Shown: positions 9,650 through 18,059 of the stretch, piece after piece
Position numbering within the stretch: the first letter of the stretch is position 1
Layout: every line of letters starts with the position of its first letter
Source: Desulfuromonas sp.
GTDB taxonomy: Bacteria > Desulfobacterota > Desulfuromonadia > Desulfuromonadales > BM515
Length of the DNA: 36,239 nucleotides
Assembly: GCA_002869635.1 (NCBI GenBank)
Contig: PKUF01000051.1
Span: 1-36,239 of the forward strand
Reading direction: 5' to 3'
Translations under genes and position numbers: made by a program
The notes under the pieces: generated by a model
What the model was told of the DNA's origin: nothing
The model's database searches: none
Seen by the model: only the letters and a program-made list of their open reading frames with translations

Positions 9650-10117
9650 CTAGGACGACATCCCCAGCATCGCCTTGTACTCGTCCTCAATCACCTCAGC
9701 GTGGTGATGGGTCGAGTTCGCGTTTGCTTCATAGATCGCGCAAATCTCAGCGTCATCAATCTTGGCCGCCATCTCACGCAGCTCCTTCTCCAACGCCTCT
9801 TCCTGATCAAGGGCCAGCTCCAGTGCTTTGCGCTCGTCAAAATCGCCGAGCAAAGCTTCCTGCAGAGCCGTCCACCAACTCGAGTCAGTTTTAGGGGGAA
9901 GCTGCATGTATTCGTCGAAAGGAGGAAGATCGCCTCCCTTATAGACCTTGTAGAACATCTTGGCATGCTGACGCTCTTCCCGAGCGAGCAGAGCAAAGGC
10001 GTCACGGGCCTTGTCATCGTTCATTTTCTCAGAGGCGTAGAGATAGTAATCCATCGCATCTTTTTCTGTCTGGATGGCATCCCGAAGAGCCGCCTGCACA
10101 TCAACTTTCTCGGACAT
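9650..10117 (-). CDS. ferritin-like/rubrerythrin family protein without rubredoxin domain
   Basis: MSEKVDVQAALRDAIQTEKDAMDYYLYASEKM...LLAREERQHAKMFYKVYKGGDLPPF...STHHHAEVIEDEY; RBS AAGGAGGAG. Confidence 0.88.
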   Translation of the reverse strand: MSEKVDVQAALRDAIQTEKDAMDYYLYASEKMNDDKARDAFALLAREERQHAKMFYKVYKGGDLPPFDEYMQLPPKTDSSWWTALQEALLGDFDERKALELALDQEEALEKELREMAAKIDDAEICAIYEANANSTHHHAEVIEDEYKAMLGMSS

Positions 10118-10232
10118 CGAACTCCTCCTTGTGATTTTTATGACCGATCAATTGTATACACTATCATATTTTCTTTAGAAAAGTCCGCTTTTTTCACACC
10201 TGAAATTTTATGGACAGCGATTGCATTCAAGG

Positions 10233-10403
10233 TCACGCCGAGGGATCGTCGACTTTTTTACGGTTAATCCGTTCATAAAGAGCGATCTGCTCCGCCATTG
10301 AGAGTTTCTTCTTACAGCAGGCGCTGCGCAGGCAGAGGCGACAGCGGTCATCTGAGCACCATTGACAGGCATGACAATCTGGGCAGGGGTGTTTCTTGTT
10401 CAT
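10233..10403 (-). CDS. small Cys-rich protein (56 aa)
   Basis: MNKKHPCPDCHACQWCSDDRCRLCLRSACCKKKLSMAEQIALYERINRKKVDDPSA; RBS GGAGG before ATG 10403. Confidence 0.7.
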   Translation of the reverse strand: MNKKHPCPDCHACQWCSDDRCRLCLRSACCKKKLSMAEQIALYERINRKKVDDPSA

Positions 10404-10454
10404 AACATCCTCCACCCCTCCATTCTAGAAAGATGGCAGTTCTGCCGCAAGGGG

Positions 10455-11743
10455 TCAGGAGGTGGTAAGCTGACGACGTTGAAGAAAGAGATATCCCGCC
10501 TCACAGAGTTCGGCGGCGAGCAGCAGGAAGATGGCGAGTGCGACCCCAGGCAGAGAAAGAGGAAAGATTGTCAAACCACCCCAGGCGACGAGGAGCAAAA
10601 GGGCCTTATAGAGGGTGGAACGACCGAGCTGACCGGTGCGGTGCTCGCCGGTAAACCAGCCTCGTAGCAGATTCGCGGCCCCATAGAGCAAAGGATAAAG
10701 GGCGCACGCCGCAAGTGGTAAGGCGATGTAGTGACGCATCTCCTCTTTCAGCCCCATCACCTGTCCGAGAATCAGCTCGTTGAGAGGATAGGCGGTGAGG
10801 AACATCAAAAGGGCGAGGGTCAAGCCGAGGCGCAAAGCGAAGCGATGCAGAACCCGACCATCCTGAGGTGAGGTGAGGTGACGAGTGTAAGATAGGCTTG
10901 CTGCAGATTGCGCATCGGTCCAGCCAACAAAAAAAGAAAACCACGGATCACCCCGAACGACGCGAGAGCCAGCGGCGCATCGGGGAGGCGACTGATGATG
11001 GCGTTGATCAACAGGGGAATCGTTTGCTGCAGGCAGGATGAGTAGGCAAGGGGAAAGGCGAAGCGGAGAATCTCCTTCGTCCCCTTCTCGGGTTCTTCGG
11101 TTACCGGTTGTGGACAGTGCCGGGCAAAAAGCCCCATAAGGGCGGTTTCGACAACGATGCAGGCGAGCAAGGCAAAAGCGCCGAGGCCGGCGCCGCTGTA
11201 CCAGGAACGACCGAAATAGATAAAAAAGAGCAGAGCGGCGATACGCACACCTGTAGCAAAGGAGACAAGGGATGTGCGACGGGCTCGGATCACCAACCCC
11301 TGAAAAAAGCCGCGAAAACCGGTAAAGAAGGGGAGCAGAACGAGGATACCGAGAACCCGCCGTGCTTCGTTCGCAATCGCCGGGGTAACGCCGAGAACGG
11401 TTTCGAGGAGAAAGCTTCCCAGTGGCGTAAAAGCGACGAGCGAGAGCATAAAGGAAACATAGATGGCGACCAACAGGACGAAAATCACCGTCCCGCGCCG
11501 GGAGCGTTCTCCCCGCACCATCGCAATAGTAACGGTGTGATTCTGGTATGAAGGGGAGGCGAAAAAGAGGTGTAGAACCATGGCGACAGAAAAACCAGCC
11601 AAGGCGATGATATAGTCGTCAAGGCGGGCCAGCGCCGCATTGATAATTGAGTGTGAGACACTCATTAGCTGCACGTTGAGGAGCAGCGGAAAGAAGAAGA
11701 GGGAGATCTCTTTCATCCCCAATGTCGGTTTGCCCGTCGTCAT
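10455..11743 (-). pseudogene. MATE/MOP-like polytopic membrane protein, interrupted by frameshift at 10864-10881
   Basis: ORF 10820..11743 and ORF 10455..10835 are two halves of one hydrophobic protein; deleting one TGAGG unit joins ...YLTLVTSP to QDGRVLHRFALRLGLTLALLMFLTAYPLNELIL... (about 427 aa). Family assignment is tentative. Confidence 0.75.
10864..10881. repeat. pentanucleotide tandem repeat (TGAGG)x3 plus TGA
   Basis: read directly: TGAGGTGAGGTGAGGTGA. Confidence 0.97.
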
Positions 11744-12387
11744 GACGCCTTGCCGGGGAAGAGACGAAAGAGATCCTCTGTCGTATCACAGCTCCAGCGG
11801 CTCGGTAACCCGTCATCGTGGCCGAACCCCCAGCGACAGAAACACGTGGCGACCCCAGCAGCGGCTCCGGCACGAAGGTCAGTGTGGTGGTCACCGAAGA
11901 GAATTGCATCCTCAGCCAGAACCTCCAGCGCCTGAAGAGCGGTCTGCACCGGCAAGGGCGAGGGCTTCTTTTCAGGTGCGCTGTCGCCACCGATGATGAC
12001 CGGGAAGAAGGCGGTAAGGCCGAGCCCAGCGACAATTTGGCGACAGAGCGCCTCGGGCTTGTTGCTAACGATTGCCATCGGCTGCAACGCATCTCGACTG
12101 AGGAATCGCTCAAGACCGGGATAAAGGCGGGTCTGATCGAGAAGATGTTCCTCGTAAAGAGCAAGAAAACGCTGCAGGCGCTGATCGTTGCAACGATCAA
12201 GCTCAAGTGTTCGGCGGATGAGTTCGCGGGCACCGTCACCGATGGCAAGGCGCACGGTAGAGAGCGAGAGAGGGTCAAGCCCCTCCTCTTGTCGCAACAG
12301 GTTGACCGCCGTAGCAAGATCGGCGAGTGAGTCGACGAGGGTGCCGTCGAGATCGAAGAGAAAAGCGTGGGGCATGGAAGAAATCAA
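11740..12387 (-). CDS. gph: phosphoglycolate phosphatase-like HAD hydrolase
   Basis: HAFLFDLDGTLVDSLADLATAVN...AIVSNKPEALCRQIVAGLGL...LFGDHHTDLRAGAAAGV. Confidence 0.9.
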   Translation of the reverse strand: MISSMPHAFLFDLDGTLVDSLADLATAVNLLRQEEGLDPLSLSTVRLAIGDGARELIRRTLELDRCNDQRLQRFLALYEEHLLDQTRLYPGLERFLSRDALQPMAIVSNKPEALCRQIVAGLGLTAFFPVIIGGDSAPEKKPSPLPVQTALQALEVLAEDAILFGDHHTDLRAGAAAGVATCFCRWGFGHDDGLPSRWSCDTTEDLFRLFPGKAS

Positions 12388-13067
12388 CGGCGGCCGAAGA
12401 GGGCGGTGCCGACACGAATCAGGGTTGCCCCTTCCTCGATGGCGACCTCAAAATCGTCACTCATCCCCATGGAAAGCTCCTCCATGGTCACGTTGGCGAG
12501 GCCAAGGGCTGACACTTCGTCGGCGAGCTGGCGCAGTTTACGGAAGTATGGGCGGACCTCTTCGGGGTCTTCGCTCCAGGGAGGGAGCGTCATCAACCCG
12601 CGAACGTGCAGCTTTGGCAAGAGTGCGATCTTTTGCACCAGCGAGATAAGCTCGTCAGGAGCACAGCCCGACTTGCTCACCTCGCCACCGACATTGACCT
12701 GAAGCAAGATATTAGCGGATGTCGCCTGATCTCGCCACTGGCGGGCGATCTCTTGGGCGAGCGAGAGACGATCGACGGAGTGGATAAGATCAACCTTCCC
12801 TTTAAGATACTTCACCTTGTTGCTCTGCAGAGCACCGATGAAGTGCCAGTGCGGCGATGGAGAGATCTCCTCGTATTTACCAAGAAACTCCTGCACGTAG
12901 CTCTCACCGAAGAGTTCCTGACCGACGGCGCGGGCTTCGACGATGGCGCTGGCCGGCTTAAGCTTGGAGACGGCAACCAGACGGACGGAGTTTGGGTCTC
13001 GCTTTGCGCGTTGGCAGGCGATATCGATGCGTTGGCGCAGCGGGATGAGACGGTCAGAAAAGGTCAT
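12384..13067 (-). CDS. YggS-family pyridoxal phosphate homeostasis protein
   Basis: VRLVAVSKLKPASAIVEARAVGQELFGESYVQEFLGKYEEI...WHFIGALQSNKVKYL...GLMTLPPWSEDPEEVRPYF...LSMGMSDDFEVAIEEGATLIRVGTALFG. Confidence 0.95.
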   Translation of the reverse strand: MTFSDRLIPLRQRIDIACQRAKRDPNSVRLVAVSKLKPASAIVEARAVGQELFGESYVQEFLGKYEEISPSPHWHFIGALQSNKVKYLKGKVDLIHSVDRLSLAQEIARQWRDQATSANILLQVNVGGEVSKSGCAPDELISLVQKIALLPKLHVRGLMTLPPWSEDPEEVRPYFRKLRQLADEVSALGLANVTMEELSMGMSDDFEVAIEEGATLIRVGTALFGRR

Positions 13068-13080
13068 AGCATCAGATTTT

Positions 13081-13689
13081 TCAGTCGCCGGCGATAGGAA
13101 AGAGTCGGATTGCGCCGAGGTCTTCGAGGGTGGCGATCACCTCACAGAGCGGCAGGCCGACGACGTTGCTGTAGCTGCCGCTGATTCGACGAACCATAAA
13201 GGCGCCGAGCCCCTGAATGGCGTAGGCTCCGGCCTTGTCGAACGGTTCACCGCTGGCAATGTACCCCGCGATTTCCTCCTCTGTCAACGGCTTGAAGGTC
13301 ACCTCGGTGCGGGACAGATCGCTGCGCAGGGTGTCGCTCTGGCGGTCGTAGACGGCAAACCCAGAGAGGACCTCGTGGCTTCGACCGGAGAGGGAGCGCA
13401 ACATGGCTGCGGCGGCCTCGGCATCCTGCGGCTTCCCGAGGATTGTTGTGTCGCGCAGAACAATCGTGTCGCTGCCGAGAAACCACCGCCCCGGGACATC
13501 GGATCGGGCAGCAACCTCCCGCGCCTTATCGCCGCTTAGGCGGACCACATGCTGTGCCGGAGTCTCACCGGGGAGTTCCGTCTCATCGGCGCAACTCGGC
13601 ACCACACTAAAGTTCAGCCCGAGCTGACGCAGCAGTTCACTGCGCCGGGGAGAGGCGGAGGCGAGGACGAGATCAAATGTGGTGCTCAT
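13081..13689 (-). CDS. maf: Maf-family nucleotide pyrophosphatase
   Basis: [36 protein letters not shown]...GSDTIV...[31 protein letters not shown] 13689 overlaps trmFO stop (ATGA). Confidence 0.95.
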   Translation of the reverse strand: MSTTFDLVLASASPRRSELLRQLGLNFSVVPSCADETELPGETPAQHVVRLSGDKAREVAARSDVPGRWFLGSDTIVLRDTTILGKPQDAEAAAAMLRSLSGRSHEVLSGFAVYDRQSDTLRSDLSRTEVTFKPLTEEEIAGYIASGEPFDKAGAYAIQGLGAFMVRRISGSYSNVVGLPLCEVIATLEDLGAIRLFPIAGD

Positions 13690-15011
13690 GGGGCGACTCT
13701 TTTCGTCTGCAGCGTTTGGCGCCACGGTTCGAGATCGTTGAGGGCCCGCTCCGCCATGGCGAGTCGGCGGTCGGCCCTCTTCATCTTACGCCCTTCCAAA
13801 GGGGGAAAGAGGCCGTAGTTGACGTTCATCGGCTGGAAATGGTCCGGATCGCCATCCCGCAAATGGGTGAGCAGAGCCGCTAAGGCGGTATGCGTCGGTG
13901 GCAAGATCGGCTCTTCATCGCGCAAAGTAGCAGCGGCAAAGAGACCGGCGAGAAACCCGCAGCCGGCGGACTCGACATACCCTTCGACCCCGGTGATCTG
14001 GCCGGCAAAGAAGATTCGCTCCTCGCCCCGTAACTGCAGTGTTGGAGAGAGACAGCGTGGGGCGTTGATGAAAGTGTTGCGGTGCATGCTGCCAAGACGA
14101 GCGAAGCGGGCGTTTTCCAACCCCGGCAGAGTACGAAAAATCCTCTGCTGCTCACCGTATGTGAGTTTTGTCTGAAATCCAACCAGATTATAGAGGCTCC
14201 CCTGACGATTCTCCTGCCGCAGCTGGACTACGGCGTAAGGTTCCTTGCCGGTGCGCGGATCGGGGAGACCCACCGGTTTCATCGGCCCGAAGGCGAGGGT
14301 CATCTCGCCGCGTTCGGCCATCTCTTCAATCGGCATACACCCCTCAAAGTGGATCGCTTTTTCGAAGTCGCGTGGCGCCACCTTCTGCGCTTCTTTAAGG
14401 GCGGCAACGAAGGTGATGTACTCCTCCTTTGACAGGGGCGAGTTGAGATAATCGGCCCCTCCCTTGTCATAACGCGACGCCCGCCAACAGATGGAAGTGT
14501 CGATGGAGTCAGCCTCAACAATGGGGGCGATGGCGTCGTAGAAGTAAAGGTCATCACTCCCTGTGCAACGAACGATCTCAGCAGCGAGTCCATCCGAAGC
14601 AAGGGGCCCGGCGGCGATGATCACCACCCCTTCATCGGGGATCGCACTGAGCTCCTCGCGCCGCAAAGTGATACGAGGATGGGATTCGATCCGCTCGGTC
14701 ACCCGTGCCGAAAAGGCGTCTCGATCAACGGCGAGAGCACCGCCGGCAGGGACCGATGTGGCGTCGGCGGCGCTCATAAAGAGGGTGTCGCAACGGCGAA
14801 GCTCCTCCTTGAGACAACCGACGGCGTTGTTCATCCCGGCACCTCTTAGCGAGTTAGAACAGACCAGTTCGGCGAGTCCGCTGAGGCTGTGGGCGGGAGA
14901 GAAACGGGTGGGCTTCATCTCGTAAACGACAACGTCGATCCCCTGTTGAGCCGCCTGCCAGGCCGCTTCGCAGCCGGCAAGGCCGCCGCCGATAATGGTC
15001 AGTTGAGACAC
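13686..15011 (-). CDS. trmFO: methylenetetrahydrofolate--tRNA-(uracil-5-)-methyltransferase
   Basis: [34 protein letters not shown]...[11 protein letters not shown]...[18 protein letters not shown]. Confidence 0.96.
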   Translation of the reverse strand: MSQLTIIGGGLAGCEAAWQAAQQGIDVVVYEMKPTRFSPAHSLSGLAELVCSNSLRGAGMNNAVGCLKEELRRCDTLFMSAADATSVPAGGALAVDRDAFSARVTERIESHPRITLRREELSAIPDEGVVIIAAGPLASDGLAAEIVRCTGSDDLYFYDAIAPIVEADSIDTSICWRASRYDKGGADYLNSPLSKEEYITFVAALKEAQKVAPRDFEKAIHFEGCMPIEEMAERGEMTLAFGPMKPVGLPDPRTGKEPYAVVQLRQENRQGSLYNLVGFQTKLTYGEQQRIFRTLPGLENARFARLGSMHRNTFINAPRCLSPTLQLRGEERIFFAGQITGVEGYVESAGCGFLAGLFAAATLRDEEPILPPTHTALAALLTHLRDGDPDHFQPMNVNYGLFPPLEGRKMKRADRRLAMAERALNDLEPWRQTLQTKRVAP

Positions 15012-15034
15012 GTGAAACTCCGTATGAAATAGTG

Positions 15035-15059
15035 CGGCCGGACCAATATGGTCCGGCCG
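15035..15059. repeat. 11-bp perfect inverted repeat in topA-trmFO gap (terminator-like, no strong T-tract)
   Basis: CGGCCGGACCA-ATA-TGGTCCGGCCG. Confidence 0.8.
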
Positions 15060-15086
15060 GGGAGGCGTGCTATTAGAAGGTAAAAT

Positions 15087-17471
15087 CTAGTCTTTACTCT
15101 TGGCCGGCGCTTTGCGCGTTGTTTTCTTTGCGCCACTCTTACTCTCTGTACTCTTTTTTGCCGGAGCCTTTTTGGCTGGCGTTTTCTTCACCGGGGGAAC
15201 AAGGACGAGGCGATAGTCACACCCCTCTTTGTCCTTCACGCACTTACGGTAGGTGCCGTCACGCTTGGTCACTTTTTCGACAGTGATTGGGAACCCGCAC
15301 TTAGGACAAGGCTCGTTGATCGGGGGATCCCAAGCAGCAAACTTGCACTTGGGGTAGCGATTACAGGAGTAGAAGATCTTGCCGTAACGGCTCTTCTTCT
15401 CCATCAACTCCCCCTCTTTGCACTCGGGACAGGCGACGCCTGTTCCTTTGGGCTTGACCAAAGGCTGGATATTCTTACATTTTGGATAGGCGCTACAGGC
15501 GTAGAACTTGCCGTAGCGACCCTCCTTGATCAACATCGGCGCGCCGCATTTATCACACTTCTCGTCGCTCATTTCCGGCTCGGCTCGCTCTTCACCGGAA
15601 AGGGGCTCAGTATGGCGGCAATCGGGGAAACCGGAGCAGGCAAGGAACTTGCCTGCCCGACCGAGCTTGACCACCAGAGGTTTGCTGCACTCAGGACAGG
15701 TACGGTCGGTCTCTTCGGTCGTGACATCAGCTTTGCTGACCTCTTTATCCTTGACCTTAAGCAGGGTGATGAACGGTTCCCAGAACTGTTTGAGCAGAGG
15801 TTGCCAGCGTTCTTCGCCGCGGGAGATCGCGTCAAGATCCTCTTCGAGCTTGGCGGTAAAGTCGTAGTCGACATATTGGCTGAAGTGCTTGACGAGGAGG
15901 TCGCTCACCACCATTCCCACATCTTCGGGGAAGAAGGTGCGTTTCTCGAGACGCACGTACTTACGGACCACCAGAGTGTTCATGATCGAGGCGTACGTCG
16001 AAGGACGACCGATACCGTATTCTTCAAGGGTCTTGACCAGACTCGCCTCAGTGAAGCGGGGCGGCGGCTGGGTGAAGTGCTGTTCGGGGAAGACATCACC
16101 ACGTTCCAACGATTCATCACTTTCGAGCCGAGGGAGCGTCCCTTCTTTCTCCTCTTCGGCATCATCGCGCCCCTCGATATAGAGTTTCATGAAGCCAGGA
16201 AAGCGGATCACCTGACCGCTGGCGCGAAAAGTGAACGGAATCGGGCTGGCACTCCCCCCCTCAATAGTCACCGAGGTCGCATCAAGAATCGCCGAGGCCA
16301 TCTGTGAGGCGACGGTACGAATCCAGATCAGGTTGTAGAGGCGATACTGATCCGAGCTCAGAAAAGGTTTGAGCTTGTCGGGGGTGTTGGCAATAAGGGT
16401 GGGGCGGACCGCCTCATGCGCTTCCTGAGCGTTCTTCGCTTTGTTTTTGAAGACTCGAGGTTTCGCCAGAGCGTAGTCATTGCCAAAGAGGCGGGTGATC
16501 ACCTCACGGGCCTCGTCGGTGGCGGTGGTGGAGAGTGCAACCGAGTCGGTACGCATGTAGGTGATCAGACCGACCGCCCCTTCACCGATGTCAATCCCTT
16601 CGTAAAGTTTCTGCGCCACCGACATCGTCTTGCGAGCACCGAAGCCGAGCTTGCGGCTCGCTTCCTGCTGCAGGGTACTGGTGGTAAAGGGGGGCGCTGG
16701 GTTGCGCTTCTTCTCACTGCGCTTGATCTCACCGACATGGTAGGGGAGCTTGGAGAGCGCCGTGACGAGCTCATCGGCACGGGCTTGGTCAGGAATCGCA
16801 AACTTGTCGAGTTTTTTGCCATCAACAGAATGAAGCTTCGCCTTGAACTTTTCCTTGCGCGGCGAAGTGAAGAGAGCGTCGATACTCCAGTACTCCTTCG
16901 CGTCAAAGGCATTGATCTCTTTTTCCCGATCGCAGATCATCCGCAAGGCGACGGACTGGACCCGACCGGCGGAGAGGCCGTAGTGGATCTTTTTCCAGAG
17001 GAAAGGAGAGAGGTTGAAGCCGACCAGATAGTCGAGAATCGAGCGTGCCTGTTGGGCATCGACGAGGTCATGTGAGATGGTCGAGGCTTCCGCCATCGCC
17101 TTTTCGATGGCACTGCGGGTGATTTCGTGAAAGGTGACGCGCTGAACCTGCGGCGAGCTCCCTTTCTCATCGATCTCCAGCGCCTCCAAAAGGTGCCAAG
17201 CGATCGCCTCTCCTTCGCGGTCGGGGTCAGTGGCGAGGATCAGGCGCTCACTACGTTCAACCTCCTTTTTGAGAGTCTCGATATGTTTGCGACTCTCAGG
17301 GAGGACGTGGTAGAGCGGCGCGAAATTTTTCTCGACATCGACCGACCCCTGCTTACTCGGCAGAGCGCGGACGTGACCGTATGAAGCAAGAACCTTGAAC
17401 CCTTTGCCAAGAAATTTCTCGATTGTTTTGGCCTTAGCGGGCGACTCGACGATAACCAGTGATTGGGCCAT
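15087..17471 (-). CDS. topA: DNA topoisomerase I
   Basis: MAQSLVIVESPAKAKTIEKFLGKGFKVLASYGHVRALPS...DPDREGEAIAWHL...four C-terminal CxxC zinc ribbons and KKTPAKKAPAKK tail; ATG 17471 preferred over 17501. Confidence 0.97.
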   Translation of the reverse strand: MAQSLVIVESPAKAKTIEKFLGKGFKVLASYGHVRALPSKQGSVDVEKNFAPLYHVLPESRKHIETLKKEVERSERLILATDPDREGEAIAWHLLEALEIDEKGSSPQVQRVTFHEITRSAIEKAMAEASTISHDLVDAQQARSILDYLVGFNLSPFLWKKIHYGLSAGRVQSVALRMICDREKEINAFDAKEYWSIDALFTSPRKEKFKAKLHSVDGKKLDKFAIPDQARADELVTALSKLPYHVGEIKRSEKKRNPAPPFTTSTLQQEASRKLGFGARKTMSVAQKLYEGIDIGEGAVGLITYMRTDSVALSTTATDEAREVITRLFGNDYALAKPRVFKNKAKNAQEAHEAVRPTLIANTPDKLKPFLSSDQYRLYNLIWIRTVASQMASAILDATSVTIEGGSASPIPFTFRASGQVIRFPGFMKLYIEGRDDAEEEKEGTLPRLESDESLERGDVFPEQHFTQPPPRFTEASLVKTLEEYGIGRPSTYASIMNTLVVRKYVRLEKRTFFPEDVGMVVSDLLVKHFSQYVDYDFTAKLEEDLDAISRGEERWQPLLKQFWEPFITLLKVKDKEVSKADVTTEETDRTCPECSKPLVVKLGRAGKFLACSGFPDCRHTEPLSGEERAEPEMSDEKCDKCGAPMLIKEGRYGKFYACSAYPKCKNIQPLVKPKGTGVACPECKEGELMEKKSRYGKIFYSCNRYPKCKFAAWDPPINEPCPKCGFPITVEKVTKRDGTYRKCVKDKEGCDYRLVLVPPVKKTPAKKAPAKKSTESKSGAKKTTRKAPAKSKD

Positions 17472-17521
17472 GACTCCTCTATCCGATGGCGTCGTGCACA
17501 CGGGGATGAAAAAGGGGGATA

Positions 17522-17555
17522 AAAAGCAGAAAGGCTGCAGGAGATCCCGCAGCCC
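17522..17555 (-). terminator. probable terminator downstream of smg
   Basis: minus strand GGCTGC-GGGATCTCCT-GCAGCC hairpin followed by TTTCTGCTTTTTA. Confidence 0.6.
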
Positions 17556-17564
17556 GTGACCTGA

Positions 17565-18044
17565 TCAGTTGTAAAGCCGTGACCAGTCGTCTTCCATGAT
17601 GCAATCGACCTCTCGCCGCCAGAGATCATGCGAACGGGCGAAAATGGTCAGCGCGGTGATCATTTTCATCTCCTGCAGGGTCAATGGCTCATCGGCCTGC
17701 ATCGCCTTGTCAATGATCTCTTCCTGAATGAGATCGTCGATGATTCCCATTTCACGCATACGGCCGAGAAACCCACGGCACTCGCAGGAAAGTTGCCGCA
17801 TCTCAAGACGGCTGTAGACCCGTCGGGGGGAGCCATCATCACTCAATGACGGTTGCGCCGACGGTTGCAAGGTGAGCGTTTCGACCCAGCCAAAGGCAGC
17901 GTCAATCTCCTCCTCGGCGAAACCAACGGCGAGAAGTTCCTCGACGATCTCAGAATCGGAGAGCAGATCGCGGTCTTCCATGGCGTACTGGGCGATAAGG
18001 CTGACGATGGTCAAGATCCGCTCTCTGAAGAGATTGTCGCGCAT
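17565..18044 (-). CDS. smg: Smg family (DUF494) protein
   Basis: MRDNLFRERILTIVSLIAQYAMEDRDLLSDSEIVEELLAVGFAEEEIDAAFGW; located between dprA and topA. Confidence 0.85.
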   Translation of the reverse strand: MRDNLFRERILTIVSLIAQYAMEDRDLLSDSEIVEELLAVGFAEEEIDAAFGWVETLTLQPSAQPSLSDDGSPRRVYSRLEMRQLSCECRGFLGRMREMGIIDDLIQEEIIDKAMQADEPLTLQEMKMITALTIFARSHDLWRREVDCIMEDDWSRLYN

Positions 18045-18059
18045 GAAACTCCGGAATAG

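Noticed and set aside
10118-10232. Possible Fur/PerR-like box (TTTTCTAAAGAAAA, TATGATAGTGTATACAATTG) upstream of the rubrerythrin-like gene
   Set aside because: AT-rich promoter-like DNA with a short palindrome, but the match to any known box is too weak to call.
10820-10944. Programmed -1 ribosomal frameshift as explanation of the split membrane protein
   Set aside because: The required frame change is compatible with -1, but no X-XXY-YYZ slippery heptamer is visible in CTTACACTCGTCACCTCACCTCACCTCAGG; a 5-bp repeat copy-number change is simpler.
10820-11743. ORF 10820..11743 as a complete protein
   Set aside because: Its last ~16 residues are out of frame with a continuing hydrophobic ORF, so it is better treated as the 5' part of a split gene.
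15612-17075. Plus-strand ORFs of 231 and 219 aa opposite topA
   Set aside because: Shadow ORFs of topA codon usage.
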